NCBI GenBank assembly: GCA_037447655.1
Contig: JBBHKE010001558.1
Location: 588,765 to 652,764, forward strand
Direction: 5' to 3'
DNA from: Zygnema cylindricum
Lineage: Eukaryota; Streptophyta; Zygnematophyceae; Zygnematales; Zygnemataceae
DNA: 64,000 nt
Position 1 is the stretch's first letter. Every line of letters starts with the position of its first letter. The notes beneath the pieces were generated by a model. That model was not told the origin of the DNA and did not search any database. It worked only from the letters and a program-made list of their open reading frames with translations. Below, in pieces: positions 1-11,500 of this stretch. The translations under genes and the position numbers were made by a program.

Positions 1-515
1 TGTTAATCCCAACGAAAGAGGTCTTTCAACCAAACAAACATGTACTACAAGCAAATTAGAGACAATAGAGCATAAAACACCTTAAACTGCACTTAGTGCT
101 CTCATTTCCTTAACTCTTGTGTAGAATGTACATTCTGTGTTGTATTGATCAATCCTAATTGAACTAAATACTCAAAAGATCTAAAAAACATCTTAAAAGA
201 TCTAGAAAACATCTAAAATATATACAAAACATCAAAAACGTATGTACAGGGTTCACCTAAATATCGACTGACAAAAATCTCAGTACTTGGACCAAAATTG
301 TCAAGTAACAATATCTAGAACCTAAAAATCCGGAAGATATGTTTCGCGTCTACATTCATAGGCGGCCGTACATACTTATAAACTCAAAGATAACTATTCA
401 AGAAGATACTAAAAATCCACACTAATTATAGCTTATATTGAATAGTTGGTGGTCTAAAAATATTCTAAGTCCTAAAATCAAATTCTTAAGGCTTACTAAA
501 GCTTAATTTTCAATA
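1..515 (-). repeat. Partial 3' LTR of a Ty1/copia element (copy Z)
   Basis: The window begins inside this LTR. Its inner boundary is placed at CAATA (511-515), a one-base variant of the CAACA end (plus-strand view) seen in the other copies. It is followed by CTCCCCTTAAGCTTT, the complement of the family's polypurine tract. The RNase H end of a minus-strand copia follows directly. The outer LTR end and any target duplication lie outside the window. Confidence 0.6.
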
Positions 516-1714
516 CTCCCCTTAAGCTTTAAAATACTACTCACTTAGACCACATGTTTTTCTGCAGTACTCCAACTTAGGAGATGGAAGGGCTTTTTTC
601 AACATGTCCGCAACCATTTTCTCATCAGGCAAATAGCAAAGTTTGACAACTTTTGCAAATACATTCTCTCGTACCAAGTGTAGCCGAATGTCCATATGCT
701 TACTCTTAAAATGGTGACTTGGGTTTGTAGCCACAGAAATGGCTGCCTCATTGTCGCACCACATTATTTGTGTCCCGTGTTGTGTAAAACCCAATTCTTG
801 AAGAAATGCCTTAATCCATAGCAACTCTTTGAAGGCTGCGCTCGCAGCCATGTATTCCGCTTCCATAGTAGATTGAGCCGTGACTTTTTGAAGTTTACTA
901 CTCCAACTACAAGTTCCCCTTCCAATCTGAATGACATACCCAGTTGTAGACTTTCTACTAGGCACATCACCATAGCTAGCATCACTCTAAGTATTAATGC
1001 TAACCTTGTCCCCTCCCAAAGTAAGCTAAAGATTTCTTGTCCCAACAAGATACCTTAAAACCCTTTTTGCTGCCTTTCAGTCTCTCTTTTGTGGATTTTG
1101 CAGACTTCTACTCAATACACCTACAGCTGCAGCTATATTGGGCCTAGTGCAATTCATGAAGTAAATCAGACTTCCTACTACTTGTCTGTAAGGTACTTAT
1201 GACATAATTTTTTGCTCTTCTGGACTAAGTTCCTCATTCATTATGACTCCAAACTCATGCTCTATTCCTTCAAGTTTTTGCTTATACTCCATAGTAGTTC
1301 CACAACATTTGGCATCAGCCAAGCCAAATTTTTCCAACATGTTTCCTATCGCTTCCTTTTGAGTTAGCCTAATTATTTTCTTTTCTCTATCTCTTTCAAC
1401 TTGTATTCCAAGGATATATTTTGCCTCACCCAAATCCTTCATTTCAAATTGTGAATTAAGAGCCTGTTTTACTCTAGCAATTCCTTCTTTGTTCCTACTT
1501 ATTAGCAGCAAATCATCAACATACACAGCAATGAATATCACCTCATCCGGATTATCACCACACATCATATATACTGAATGATCTGAGCTAATTCTAGTAA
1601 ATCCTAATCCTGTCAAGAACTCATCTAACTTTCGGTTCCATTACCTAGGGGCCTGTTTTAGGCCATACAAAGATTTTAAAAGTCTGCACACAAGATTTTC
1701 TTACTTGAAGCTTA
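516..1714 (-). pseudogene. Copia pol 3' fragment: reverse transcriptase C-terminus and RNase H (copy Z)
   Basis: Minus-strand translation of 537-965 gives the copia RNase H end with STMEAEYMAAS and WCDNEAAISVA. 1197-1616 gives the RT part with VYVDDLLLISRN and LGEAKYILGIQVERD. The two stretches are out of register and the joining region around 966-1196 has stops, so the copy is dead. The fragment stops near 1714, where the 40-bp satellite begins, so gag, protease, integrase and the front of RT are missing. The protein would be the reverse transcriptase of an LTR retrotransposon; nothing here suggests a host function. Confidence 0.85.
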
Positions 1715-4700
1715 CTTTTCAATATTATTATCGCTAACAGTTTGTGTAATTTAGGTAACAAGACCTTGTTATAAGTAAGTTTTTTTGAAATATAGGTAAT
1801 AATAATTGTTATCGTTAATTGTTACTGTAATTTAGGTAACAATGATTATTATCGCTAACAGTTTGTGTAACTTAGGTATCCATTCTTGTTAGCCCTAAAA
1901 GTTTGTGTAAGTTAGATAATAATTCATGTTATTGCTAACAGTTTGCGTAAGTTAGATAACAATTCCTTTTAGCGCTAACAGTTTGTGTAAGTTAGGTTAC
2001 AATTCCTGTTATCGCTAAGTGTTTGAGTTATTTAGGTAATAATTCTTGTTAGCGCTAACAGTTTGTGTAAGTTAGGTAACCATTCTTGTTAGCGCTAATA
2101 GTTTGTGTAAGTTAGTTAGTAATTCCTGTTATCGCTAACTATTTGTGTTATTTAGGTGAGAATTCTTGTTATCGCTAACAGTTTGTGTAATTTAGGTAAC
2201 AATTTTTGTTATCGCTAACTGTTTGTGTAATTTAGGTAACAATTCTTATTATCGCTAACAGTTTGTGTAATTTAGGTAACAATTCCTTGTTATAACTAAC
2301 TTTTTTTGTAAGTTAGATAACAATTCTTGTTATTGCTAACAGTTTGCGTAAGTTAGATAACAATTCATGTTAGCGCTAACAGTTTGTGTAACTTAGGTAA
2401 CAATTCATGTTATCTCTAATTGTTTGTATAATTTAGGTAACAATTCTTGTTATCGCTAACTATTTGTGTAATTTAGATAACAATTCTTGTTATCGCTAAC
2501 TGTTTGTGTATTTTAGGTAACAATTCTTGTTAGCGCTAACAGATTGTGTAAGTTAGGTAACAATTGTTGTTATCCCTAACTGTTTGTGTAACTTACGTAA
2601 CAATTCTTGTTATTCCTAAAAATTTGTGTAATTTAGGTAACTATTGTTGGTATCCCTAACTCTTTCTGTAATTTAGGTAACAATTCTTGTCATCGCTAAC
2701 TGTTTGTGTAATTTAGGTAACAATTCCTGTTATAGCTAACATTTTGTTTAATTTAGGTTACAATTCCAAATATCGCTAATAGTATGTGTAACTTAGGTAA
2801 CAATTCTTGTTATCGTTAACTGTTTGTGTAATTTGGGTAACAAATCTTGTTAACGCTAACAGTTTGTGTAATTTTAGGTAACAATTATTGTTAGCGCTAA
2901 CTGTTTGCGTAAGTTAGATAACAATCCCTGTTTGCGCAACATTGTTAGCGCAACAGTTTGGATAACTTAGGTAACAATTCTTGTTATCGCTAAATGTTTC
3001 TGTAATTTAGGTAACAATTCTTGTTATGGCTAAAAGTTTGTGTAACTTAGGTATCCATTTTTTTTAGCGCTAATGGTTTGTGTAAGTTAGATAACAATTC
3101 TTGTTATTGCTAACAGTTTGAGTAAGTTAGATAAATATTCCTGTTAGCGCTAACAGTTTGTGTAAGTTAGGTAACAATTCGTGTTATCTCTAATTGTTTG
3201 TGTAATTTAGGTAACAATTCTTGTTATCGCTAACTGTTTGTTTTGTTTAGGTAACAATTTTTCTTATCGCTAACAATTTGTGTAATTTAGGTAACAATTC
3301 TTGTTATCGTTAACTGTTTGTTTTACTTAGGTAACAATTCTTGTTATCGTTAACAATTTGTGTAATTTAGGTAACAATTCTTGTTAGCGCTAACAGTTTG
3401 TGTAAGATAGGTAACAATTCCTGTTATCTCTAATTGTTTGTGTAATTTAGGTAACAATTCTTGTTATCGCTAACTGTTTGTTTTATTCAGGAAACAATTC
3501 TTGTTATCGCTAACAATTTGTGTAATTTAGGTAACAATTCTTGTTATCGCTAACTATTTATTTTATTTAGGTATCAATTCTTGTTATTGCTAACAGTTTG
3601 TGTAAGTTGGGTAACAATTCCTTTTAATCAGTTTGTGTAATTTAGGTAACCATTCTTGTTATCGCTAACAATTTGTGTAAGTGAGAAAACAATTCTTTTT
3701 TACCCTAAGAGTTTGTGTAATTTAGGTAACATTTTGTGTTATCGCTAACTATTTGTGTAATTTTGGTAACAATTATTCCTATCGCTACTTTTTGGTGTAA
3801 TTTAGGTAACATTTCTTGTTATCGCTAACAGTTTGTGTAATTTAGGTAACAATTCTTGTTATCGCTAATATTTTGTGTAATTTAGGTAACAATTTTTGTT
3901 ATCGCTAATTGTTAGTGTAATTTAGGTAACAATTCTTGTTATCGCTAAAAGTTTGTGTAATTTAGGTAACAATTGTTGTTGTCTCTAACTGTTTGTGTAA
4001 TTTAGGAAACAATTCTTGTTATCGCTAACAATTTGTGAAATTTAGGTTACAATTCTTGTTATCGCTAACAGTTTGTGTAATTTAGATAACAAATTGTGTT
4101 AGCGCTAATAGTGTGTGTACGTTAGGTAACAATTTCTATTAGCGCTAACAGTTTGTGTAATTTAGATAGCAATTTTCGTTATCGCTAACAGTTTGTGTAA
4201 GTTAGGTTACAACTTTTGTTAGCGCTAACAGTTTGTGTGATGTAGATAACGATTCTTGTTAGCGATGACAGTTTGTGTAAGTTATGTAACAATTCATGTT
4301 AGCGCTAACAGTTTGTGTAATTTAGATAATCATTCTTGTTAGCGCTAACAGTTTGTGTAATTTAGATAATAATTCCTGCTAGTGCCAACATTTTGTTTTA
4401 TTTAGATAACAATACCTGTTAGCGCTAACAGTTTGTGTAATTTTGATACCAATTCTTATAAACCCTAACAATTTGTGTAATTTAGATAACAATTCTTGTT
4501 ATGGCTAACAATTTGTGTAATTTAGATAACAATTCTTGTTATTGCTAAGAGTTTGTGTAATTTAGATAACGATTCCTGTTAGAGATAACAATTTGTCTAA
4601 ATTAGGTAACAATTATTGTTAGCGCTAACAATTTGTGTAATTTAGAAAACGATACTTGTTAGCGCTAACAGTTTTGTGTAATTTAGATAATAATTCCTGC

Positions 4701-5800
4701 TACTGCCAACATTTTGTTTTATTTAGATAACAATACCTGTTAGCGCTAACAGTTTGTGTAATTTAGATACCATTTCTTATAAACCCTAACAGTTTGTGTA
4801 ATTTAGATACCATTTCTTATAAACCCTAACAGTTTGTGTAATTTAGATAACAATTCTTGTTATCGCTAACAGTTTGTGTAATTTAGATAACAATTCTTGT
4901 TAGCGTTAAGAGTTTGTGTAATTTAGATAACGATTCCTGTTAGCGATAACAATTTGTCTAAATTAGGTAACAATTATTATTAGCGCTAACAGTTTGTGTA
5001 ATTTAGATAAGTATTCCTATTAGCGGTAATTGTTTGTGTTATTTAGATGAGAATTCTTGTTATCGCTAACAATTTGGGTAATTAAGATAACAATTTTTGT
5101 AAGCGCTAATTGTTTGTGTAAGTTAGGTAACAACTCCTTTTAGCGCTAACATTTGTGTAATTTAGATAACTATTCTTGCTAGTGCTAACAATTTGTGTAC
5201 GTTAGGTAACAATTCCTGTTAGCGCTAATAGTTTGTGTAAGTTAGGTAAAAAAAATTGTATTCCCTAATAATTTGTGTAAGTTAGGTAACAATTCTTGTT
5301 AGCGCTAATAGTTTGGTTAATTTAGAAAAGAATTACTGTTATCGCTAATAGTTTGTGTAATTTATTTAACTATTCTTGTTAGCGCTAACAATTTGTGTAA
5401 TATATGTAACATTTTTTGTTATTTGTAACAGTTTGTGTAAGTTAGGTAACAATTTTTTTTGATCGCTAAAAAATTGTGTAATTTTGATATCTATTTTTGT
5501 TATCGCCAACAGTTTCGCTAAGTTAGGTTACAATTCCTTTGAGCGATAACATTTTGTGTACTTTAGATAACAGTTTTCTGTTAGCGCTAACATTTTGTGT
5601 AAGATAGGTAATAATTGCTGTTAGCGCTTACAGTTTGTGTACGTTAGGTAACAATTTTTTGTTCGCGCTAATTGTGTGTGTAAATTAGGTAACAATTATT
5701 TTTATCGCTAACTGTTTGTGTAAGTTAGGTAACAATTATAGTTATCACCAACAGTTTACGTAATTTAGATAACAATTTCGTTAGCGCTTTTGGTTTGTGT
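1715..5800. repeat. 40-bp tandem satellite, about 100 units
   Basis: A head-to-tail array with a 40-bp period, visible because the phrase GTTTGTGTAA recurs every 40 bases (for example 2221 and 2261). Each unit reads roughly TTTAGGTAACAATTCTTG, then TTATCGCTAACA, then GTTTGTGTAA. The central block alternates between TATCGCTAAC and a perfect 12-bp palindrome GTTAGCGCTAAC. Units differ by substitutions and 1-bp indels. There are no spacers and no coding frame. It is bounded by two truncated copia copies (ending near 1714, starting near 5801). Confidence 0.95.
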
Positions 5801-6551
5801 TTGGTACAGGACAACGCAGTTCCTACGGAACAAGACAAACACAGCTGTGGCTATTTTTGGTATAAGACAGCGTAGCTGCTACGAAGCCGTAGATATTTGT
5901 ATGTGATCATGATTTGGACTGCGCTGCTACGGTTGATATAAATCGAGTCAACGGACAAGATTCATAAAAGAATAATTAAGCGGTTTTCTAACAGATGTTT
6001 TGCAACAGCCGGATGGACGTACCCAATCAATTGTCACTAAGCCAGGCGACAAGTATTTGAACAAATCACCTGTATGGGATTCTCAGTAATGGTTATTGTA
6101 CAGTGATAGAATAGTTTTAGCGTGATCAGGAGCGCTTAGACCTTAGTGGCAGTTTAGTTCTTTTGGACGTATCTTTTAGAAACACTTGTATCGGCGGTAC
6201 TACACTATGTAGTAGGACAAATGAGTGAAGAGTATAAGACTTAGGACGTAGAAAATTTTATGTATCCAGACTTCCAAAATGTGTAATCTGCTGACTTATT
6301 TTGGGAAACTTCACAGTTGCATATCTTGGTGTATGTAGGATCAATTGAGCTGAAAATTTTGGAGTTGTTAGTCTTTGTAATATTCTATATTGTGGTATAG
6401 CTTGAAGCAGTTTGGTTTATTGTATCAGATTTGATTAGCTGTAGAAAATAGTTGTTTGATATAATTCTGGATAAGCTTCTGTGAGTGAGATTATGTCTAC
6501 TTCCACTACTACAACTGATGCTCCGCTTGCTCTAGTGGCTGTAGAACAACA
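5801..6551 (+). repeat. 5' LTR of a copia element, 5'-truncated (copy B)
   Basis: It matches the LTR of the copy at 18059-19033 from its GGTACAGGACAACGCA stretch onward. The first part, including TGTTG, is missing where it meets the satellite. It ends in CAACA (6547-6551), directly followed by GGTTATGGG. The gag ATG (6493) lies inside the LTR, 59 nt before its end. Confidence 0.85.
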
Positions 6552-7352
6552 GGTTATGGGTCTGTCATCAAGAATTCCTATTTTCTCGGGAGAAAAATAC
6601 GCGTATTGGGCGGATATGGTGGAAACACACTTCGAAATTGTTAATCTTTTGGATATTTTGGATTGTTCACTGGCGGAATTAGATCCGTTTTGGTCAAAGA
6701 AATATTCGCAAGCTCGGTCATTTTTGAAGTACTGTATTACAGAAGAATTGGCTATGTCACGGATAAAAATGAAAAAGGCGATCGATATTTGGAAATCTCT
6801 CAAGGATGATTTTGAAAAGGCTAATGTTCAGGAAGAACTATTTTTGGCTGGAAGAATTTGGGACTACAAATACACGAGTGGCACAATGGCAAAATATTGT
6901 AATAAATTTCGAAAACTAATTGAGTCTCATGCTTGTGCAGGCAAATCTTTTCCTCAGTTTCAGCAGGCTGTTTTGCTAATGAGTGGTCTTCCTAATACTA
7001 TGAGTGCAGCGTCTGATAGGCTGAAACAAAAAGACAAAACTAGCTGGACACTACAGTTAGCTATTAGTTTGATATTTGAAGAGGAGGCAGATTCAAAAAT
7101 TCTTAATGGTGAAAAACAAGTAGAGGTGTTTAACACCGAATTTGACCAAAGAGGTCAGTTTAATCAGTAGAGAAATCAGTTTAATCAAAATCAAAATCAG
7201 TTTAGACAGTGTAATCCAAGAGGAAATATACAATCTTTCAATGCTTGTTTCTATTGTAATGAAAAAGGTCATGGATATAAGTTCTCTCCTAAGCTTAAGA
7301 AAGCTAATGAAACACGTCTTTACAGGCCTGGATGGCAGCAAAGCCAATTGAA
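6493..7352 (+). pseudogene. Copia gag fragment (copy B)
   Basis: Gag-like protein of a Ty1/copia retrotransposon: the structural protein that packages element RNA. The frame opens at ATG 6493 within the LTR and continues through the primer-binding site, giving EQQVMGLSSRIPIFSG, then a gag body close to that of the intact copy at 8505-12731. A TAG replaces a glutamine codon at 7168-7170. Downstream, a zinc-knuckle remnant (CFYCNEKGHGYKF) is in another frame with the last cysteine changed. Similarity stops near 7352, so protease, integrase and RT are absent. The copy is non-functional. Confidence 0.85.
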
Positions 7353-7593
7353 ATTATGTGTCCTCCATTGGACTACACAATATAGGAAGCCTCGAGATAG
7401 TATTCAACTAACCCACTTCAAGCCACGACCACTGCTGCCTAAGAAGGCAAACTGACAATTTGACTGCACCCCTGTGCAGCGTGGACTCTCTTGAGTACGT
7501 AGCAAAAAGAATCACTGAAAACGGCCAACCAAGCGATAAGTTATGAGGCAGTAAAAATGTCAATTTGTACAAACTCTCAAAGGGAGAGGTGAC
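7353..7593 (-). repeat. Outer part of an interrupted copia LTR (copy C), left of the nested element
   Basis: This 241-bp stretch joins 13493-14285 once the nested element 7594-13487 and one GTGAC are removed. Resemblance to other LTRs is weak here. The assignment rests mainly on the insertion geometry and on the LTR-like phrase TTTTCTAAGTCCT just beyond the right junction. No TGTTG terminus is visible at its left edge, so copy C is truncated where it meets copy B. Confidence 0.45.
7589..7593. other. Target-site duplication GTGAC, left copy
   Basis: GTGAC immediately precedes TGTTG of the left LTR and is repeated exactly at 13488-13492 after CAACA of the right LTR. A 5-bp duplication is the usual copia integrase signature, and it defines the limits of the nested element exactly. 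Confidence 0.95.
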
Positions 7594-8409
7594 TGTTGTT
7601 CTACAACCACCGGTGCAGGTGGAGGAGCAGCAGTAGTAGTAGAAGTAGACATGATACACTCTCAGAAGCTATCAAGAATCCTACCAAACAGCTGTTCTTA
7701 AGTGATCACCAATTCTTATACAAGCATCCAAATCTCACAAAACTCTATCAGAATATAGAGTAACATAAACACTGACAACTCCCAAAGTTTCAGCACAATT
7801 GACCCAACAACACTCAAGATATAATACTCAGAAGTTTCCCAAAAACTGTCTGCAGTTTTACTACTTGGAAGTCTGGATACATAAAAATGTTCTAAGTCCT
7901 AAGTCTTATACTTTCGGTGTTCTACCGCCGATAACAGTGTACCTGAGAGGTACGTCCAGAATCAACCCACCTACTGAGATCTACGTGTTCTTGATCGTGC
8001 CAACCCAATCTATCATTGTACAGTCAATATTACTCAGAATCTATATTAAGTTACTGTACAAATACTTGTCGGCTAAGTCACTTGTGATACTCTTATGAAT
8101 CTCGTACGTTGACTAGATTCATATTAATCGCAGCTGCGTTGTCCCGTACCGGATCACATTTATATCACCCGCGGCTGCGGTGTCCTGCACCAAATCATAT
8201 CCAAGATAGTAGCAGCTGCGTTGTCTGTACGGATCTTATCCAAAAGTGACCGCAGCTGCGTTTGTCCTGTCAGTATCGCAGCTTCGCTGCTGCGCAGCTC
8301 TGCTGCTGCGCTGCTGCGCAGCTCTGCTGTATAGCAGCTGCGCTGCTCTTCCGTATAGCAGCTGCGCTGCTGCGCTGCTCTGAGACTGAGAGCTTTCCAA
8401 AAGACAACA
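7594..8409 (-). repeat. 3' LTR of copy A
   Basis: Bounded by TGTTG (7594-7598) and CAACA (8405-8409) on the plus strand, which form a 5-bp terminal inverted repeat. It also carries the 59-nt start of gag, which here reads out into flanking DNA and has no function. Small open frames inside it (for example 7799-8098) recur in the other LTR and are not genes. Confidence 0.96.
8125..8395 (-). promoter_or_regulatory. U3 cluster of CGCAGCTGCG-type palindromes (3' LTR, copy A)
   Basis: In the first part of the LTR (sense strand), the 10-bp palindrome CGCAGCTGCG and close variants (CCGCGGCTGCGG, AGCAGCTGCG) recur about every 30-50 bases, often followed by TTGTC. The same cluster is at 13205-13475 and, diverged, in the LTRs at 18059-19033 and 31377-32281. 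Position in U3 suggests an enhancer or repressor array; the core CAGCTG is an E-box. The binding factor is not inferable. Confidence 0.55.
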
Positions 8410-8425
8410 CTCCCCTAAAGCTTTA
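8410..8425 (-). promoter_or_regulatory. Polypurine tract of copy A
   Basis: Sense strand TAAAGCTTTAGGGGAG lies directly before TGTTG of the 3' LTR. The GGGGAG end recurs before the 3' LTR of every copy where that junction survives (near 515, 14285, 18058, 21926, 32281 and 58151). It is the expected primer for plus-strand DNA synthesis. Confidence 0.85.
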
Positions 8426-8504
8426 GACTCAGTATACCAGCGCAGCTGCGGTGATAAACTAGCGCAGTATCGCAGCATAGCAATATAGCAGTGCAGCAAT
8501 TCAA

Positions 8505-11500
8505 CTATTCACTTAATCCCACTGCTTCCCTACAATACTTCAGCTTAGGAGCAGGAAGAGCTTTAGTGAGCATATCAGCAATCATTTTTGCATCTGGTAA
8601 GTAACATAATTTAATCACTCTAGAGAACACTTTTTCTCTTACAAAGTGTAATCGTACATCCATGTGCTTGCTTTTGAAGTGATGACTCGGGTTAGAAGCA
8701 ATGGCAATGGCAGCCTGGTTATCACACCAGATCACCTGTGGACCAACTTGCATGTATCCTAGTTCTTGTAACATGGATTTTACCCATAAGAGTTCTTTGA
8801 GGGCCGAGCTTGCTGCCATATATTCTGACTCCATTGTCGATTGTGCTGTCACCTTTTGAAGTTTGCTGCTCCAGCAGCAAGTATTGTTCCCAATTTGTAG
8901 AACGAATCCCGTGGTAGATTTCCGGCTTGGCATGTCGCCATAGCTTGCATCACTCCATGTTTGCAGCTTGACTTCTCCTCCACCTAGAGTGAGTTTGAGA
9001 TCTTTAGTTCCTGCCAAATATCTTAAGACTCTCTTTGCTGCATCCAGATCAGATTTTCTCGGATTTTCTAGACTCCTACTCAGTACCCCGACTGCTGCAG
9101 CAATGTTAGGACGGGTACAGTTGATGAAGTATATTAAGCTTCCCACTATCTGTCTATAAGGTATTATTGCCATAGGATCATTCTCCCCTGATTCTAAATA
9201 CTCGCTAACAATAACACCTGGTTCTGTCTCATCTCCCTCTAACTTCTGCCGAAACTCCATTGGAGTTAAACACCCTTTTGCCCCCCGCATTCCGTACTCA
9301 TCTAACATGTTTCCAATAGCCTCTTTTTGAGTCAATTTTATTATTTTCTTATTTGTGTCCCTCTCTACCTGGATACCCAAAATATATTTTGCCTCACCGA
9401 GGTCTTTCATCTCGAACCGTGAGTTTAGAGCAGTTTTGATTTTGTTAATTTCAGCCATTGATTTGCTAATTAATAGCAAATCATCTACATATACCGCTAT
9501 ATACACTATCCCATTTTCACCCTTTAGAACGTAGACAGAGTGATCAGAACTTATCCTTTGAAATCCTAGACTAGTCAAGAATTCATCAAGCTTTATATTC
9601 CACTGTCTCGGGGCCTGTTTCAGGCCGTACAAAGATTTTAGCAACTTGCATACTAAGTGCTCTTTTCCTGGTTCTACATACTTTTCAGGCTGCTGCATGT
9701 AAATGGTCTCTTCTAGTTCTCCATGCAAAAAGGCCGTTTTTACATCCATCTGATGAATTTCCATATCTTCTATAGCAGCTAGGGACAGCAAAATCCTAAC
9801 TGTTGGAAATCTTACAACCGGAGAAAATGTTTCTTCAAAATCGATTCCTTCCTTTTGATTGTACCCCTTCGCCACAAGTCTGGCCTTATAGCGTTCAATG
9901 GTGTTATCGGGATTTAACTTCACCTTGAATACCCATTTGTTGCCGATCGCTTTTCGGTCTGGAGGAAGGTCCACGAGCTCCCATGTTTGAGCCTCCATGA
10001 TCGACTTCATTTCGTCGTTTGCCGCCTCAATCCAGTGATTCCGCTCTGGTGATGAGAAAGCTTCTTGGATGGTCAATGGCTCCCCTGAGACTGCCGAGTA
10101 GGCAAAGTGAGAGCTTGCTTGCAGGCGGCTGCTTGATCTTCTTCCCCCCGGAAATTCTGAGGCTGAGATCGTCGGATCCCGCGCATTGCGCTGATTGCGC
10201 TGGTTGCGCTGGTTGCGATCCGTGTCTTGCTGATTGCGCTGGTTGCGATCCGTGTGTTCGTGATTGCACTGGTTGCGTTCCGTCTGTATTGACTGCTCTT
10301 GGTCCGTCAGGACCCGAAGTTGGTGAGGAAGTTGGAGGGAGTCTGATTCCTGAGTCATTACCGGAGTTTGTGGAATCTGCGGGACAAGTTCCTGCATGCA
10401 ATCTAAGATGACATACTCCTGTACTTTCTGTTGCCTTTGCTGCTCTGTCATTTGAAATAAATCTATGGAGTCTAGTTCATCCTTAACAATGATGTTTCTA
10501 GCTACAACTATTTTCTGCCTTTCAAACACAAAGACTCTATAACCTTTCGAGTGATCATCATATCCTAACAGAATACCCGGTAATCCCTTCGGTTCCATTT
10601 TCCATCTATCTGTAGACGTATCCAATATAAAGCATTGACTACCAAAGACCTTGAAATGGCTAACATCTGGTTTGCTACCCGTCCAGATTTCGTAAGGAGT
10701 TGTTTCTACCGATCTTGATCTTATCCTATTTTTAATATAAACTGCACAATTTAGAGCCTCAGCCCAGAATTTCGGATCCACACCTTTATCGGCGAGCATA
10801 GATCTAGAGCTTTCCGTGAGAGTTCTATTCAGCCGTTCCGACACCCCATTTTGTTCCGGTGAATATGGAACAGTCAGTAGATGACTAATGCCTTCCTCGA
10901 GTAAAAAGGTTTCAAACTCTTTTGATGTATATTCACCACCATTGTCCGATCTGAGCTGCAAAATAGATGAATTATGAAGTTTTTCAGCCCATGCTTTATA
11001 GTGTTTGAAGTGACCAAACACTTCACTCTTCTCCTTCATGAAGTAAACTTTTGTAAACCGTGAGAAATCATCTGTGAAGGTGACCATATATTTCATTCCT
11101 CCGGTAGAAGGAACCTTCGCCGGACCAAAGACATCCGAATGAATTTGTTGTAAAAGTTTGGTCGACCGATGCTCAGACTCGTTAGGAAATGGCAATCTGT
11201 GGATTTTGCCTAAAGCGCAACCATCGCAAGTTTTGACCGGCCCATCTGTGATTGATACACCCTCTATCTTTCCAGCAACAACCATTTTTTTCAAACTATC
11301 ATAGTTGACATGGCCTAATCTTTTATGCCACAACTCATCTGAGTGCAAAACACCGGAGTACAAAACATCATTTTCTTTTGTATTAGCCATATCCATGCGA
11401 TACATCTTGCTACTATCTCTAGTACCTGTAACCGCAACCTTGCCGTTTTTGCTAACAACCTGCCGACCATTTTTCAAACTGACCTCAAAGCCTTTACTCT

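Noticed and set aside
1715-5800. Regular repeats resembling a CRISPR array
   Set aside because: Units are contiguous 40-mers with no unique spacers and gradual divergence; it is a eukaryotic satellite.
7799-8098. A 99-aa gene, repeated at 12878-13105
   Set aside because: Lies within the two LTRs of the intact copia element and differs only where the LTRs differ.
10019-10411. Plus-strand 130-aa frame opposite copia pol
   Set aside because: Shadow of the NQR linker repeat of the gag-pol gene on the minus strand.
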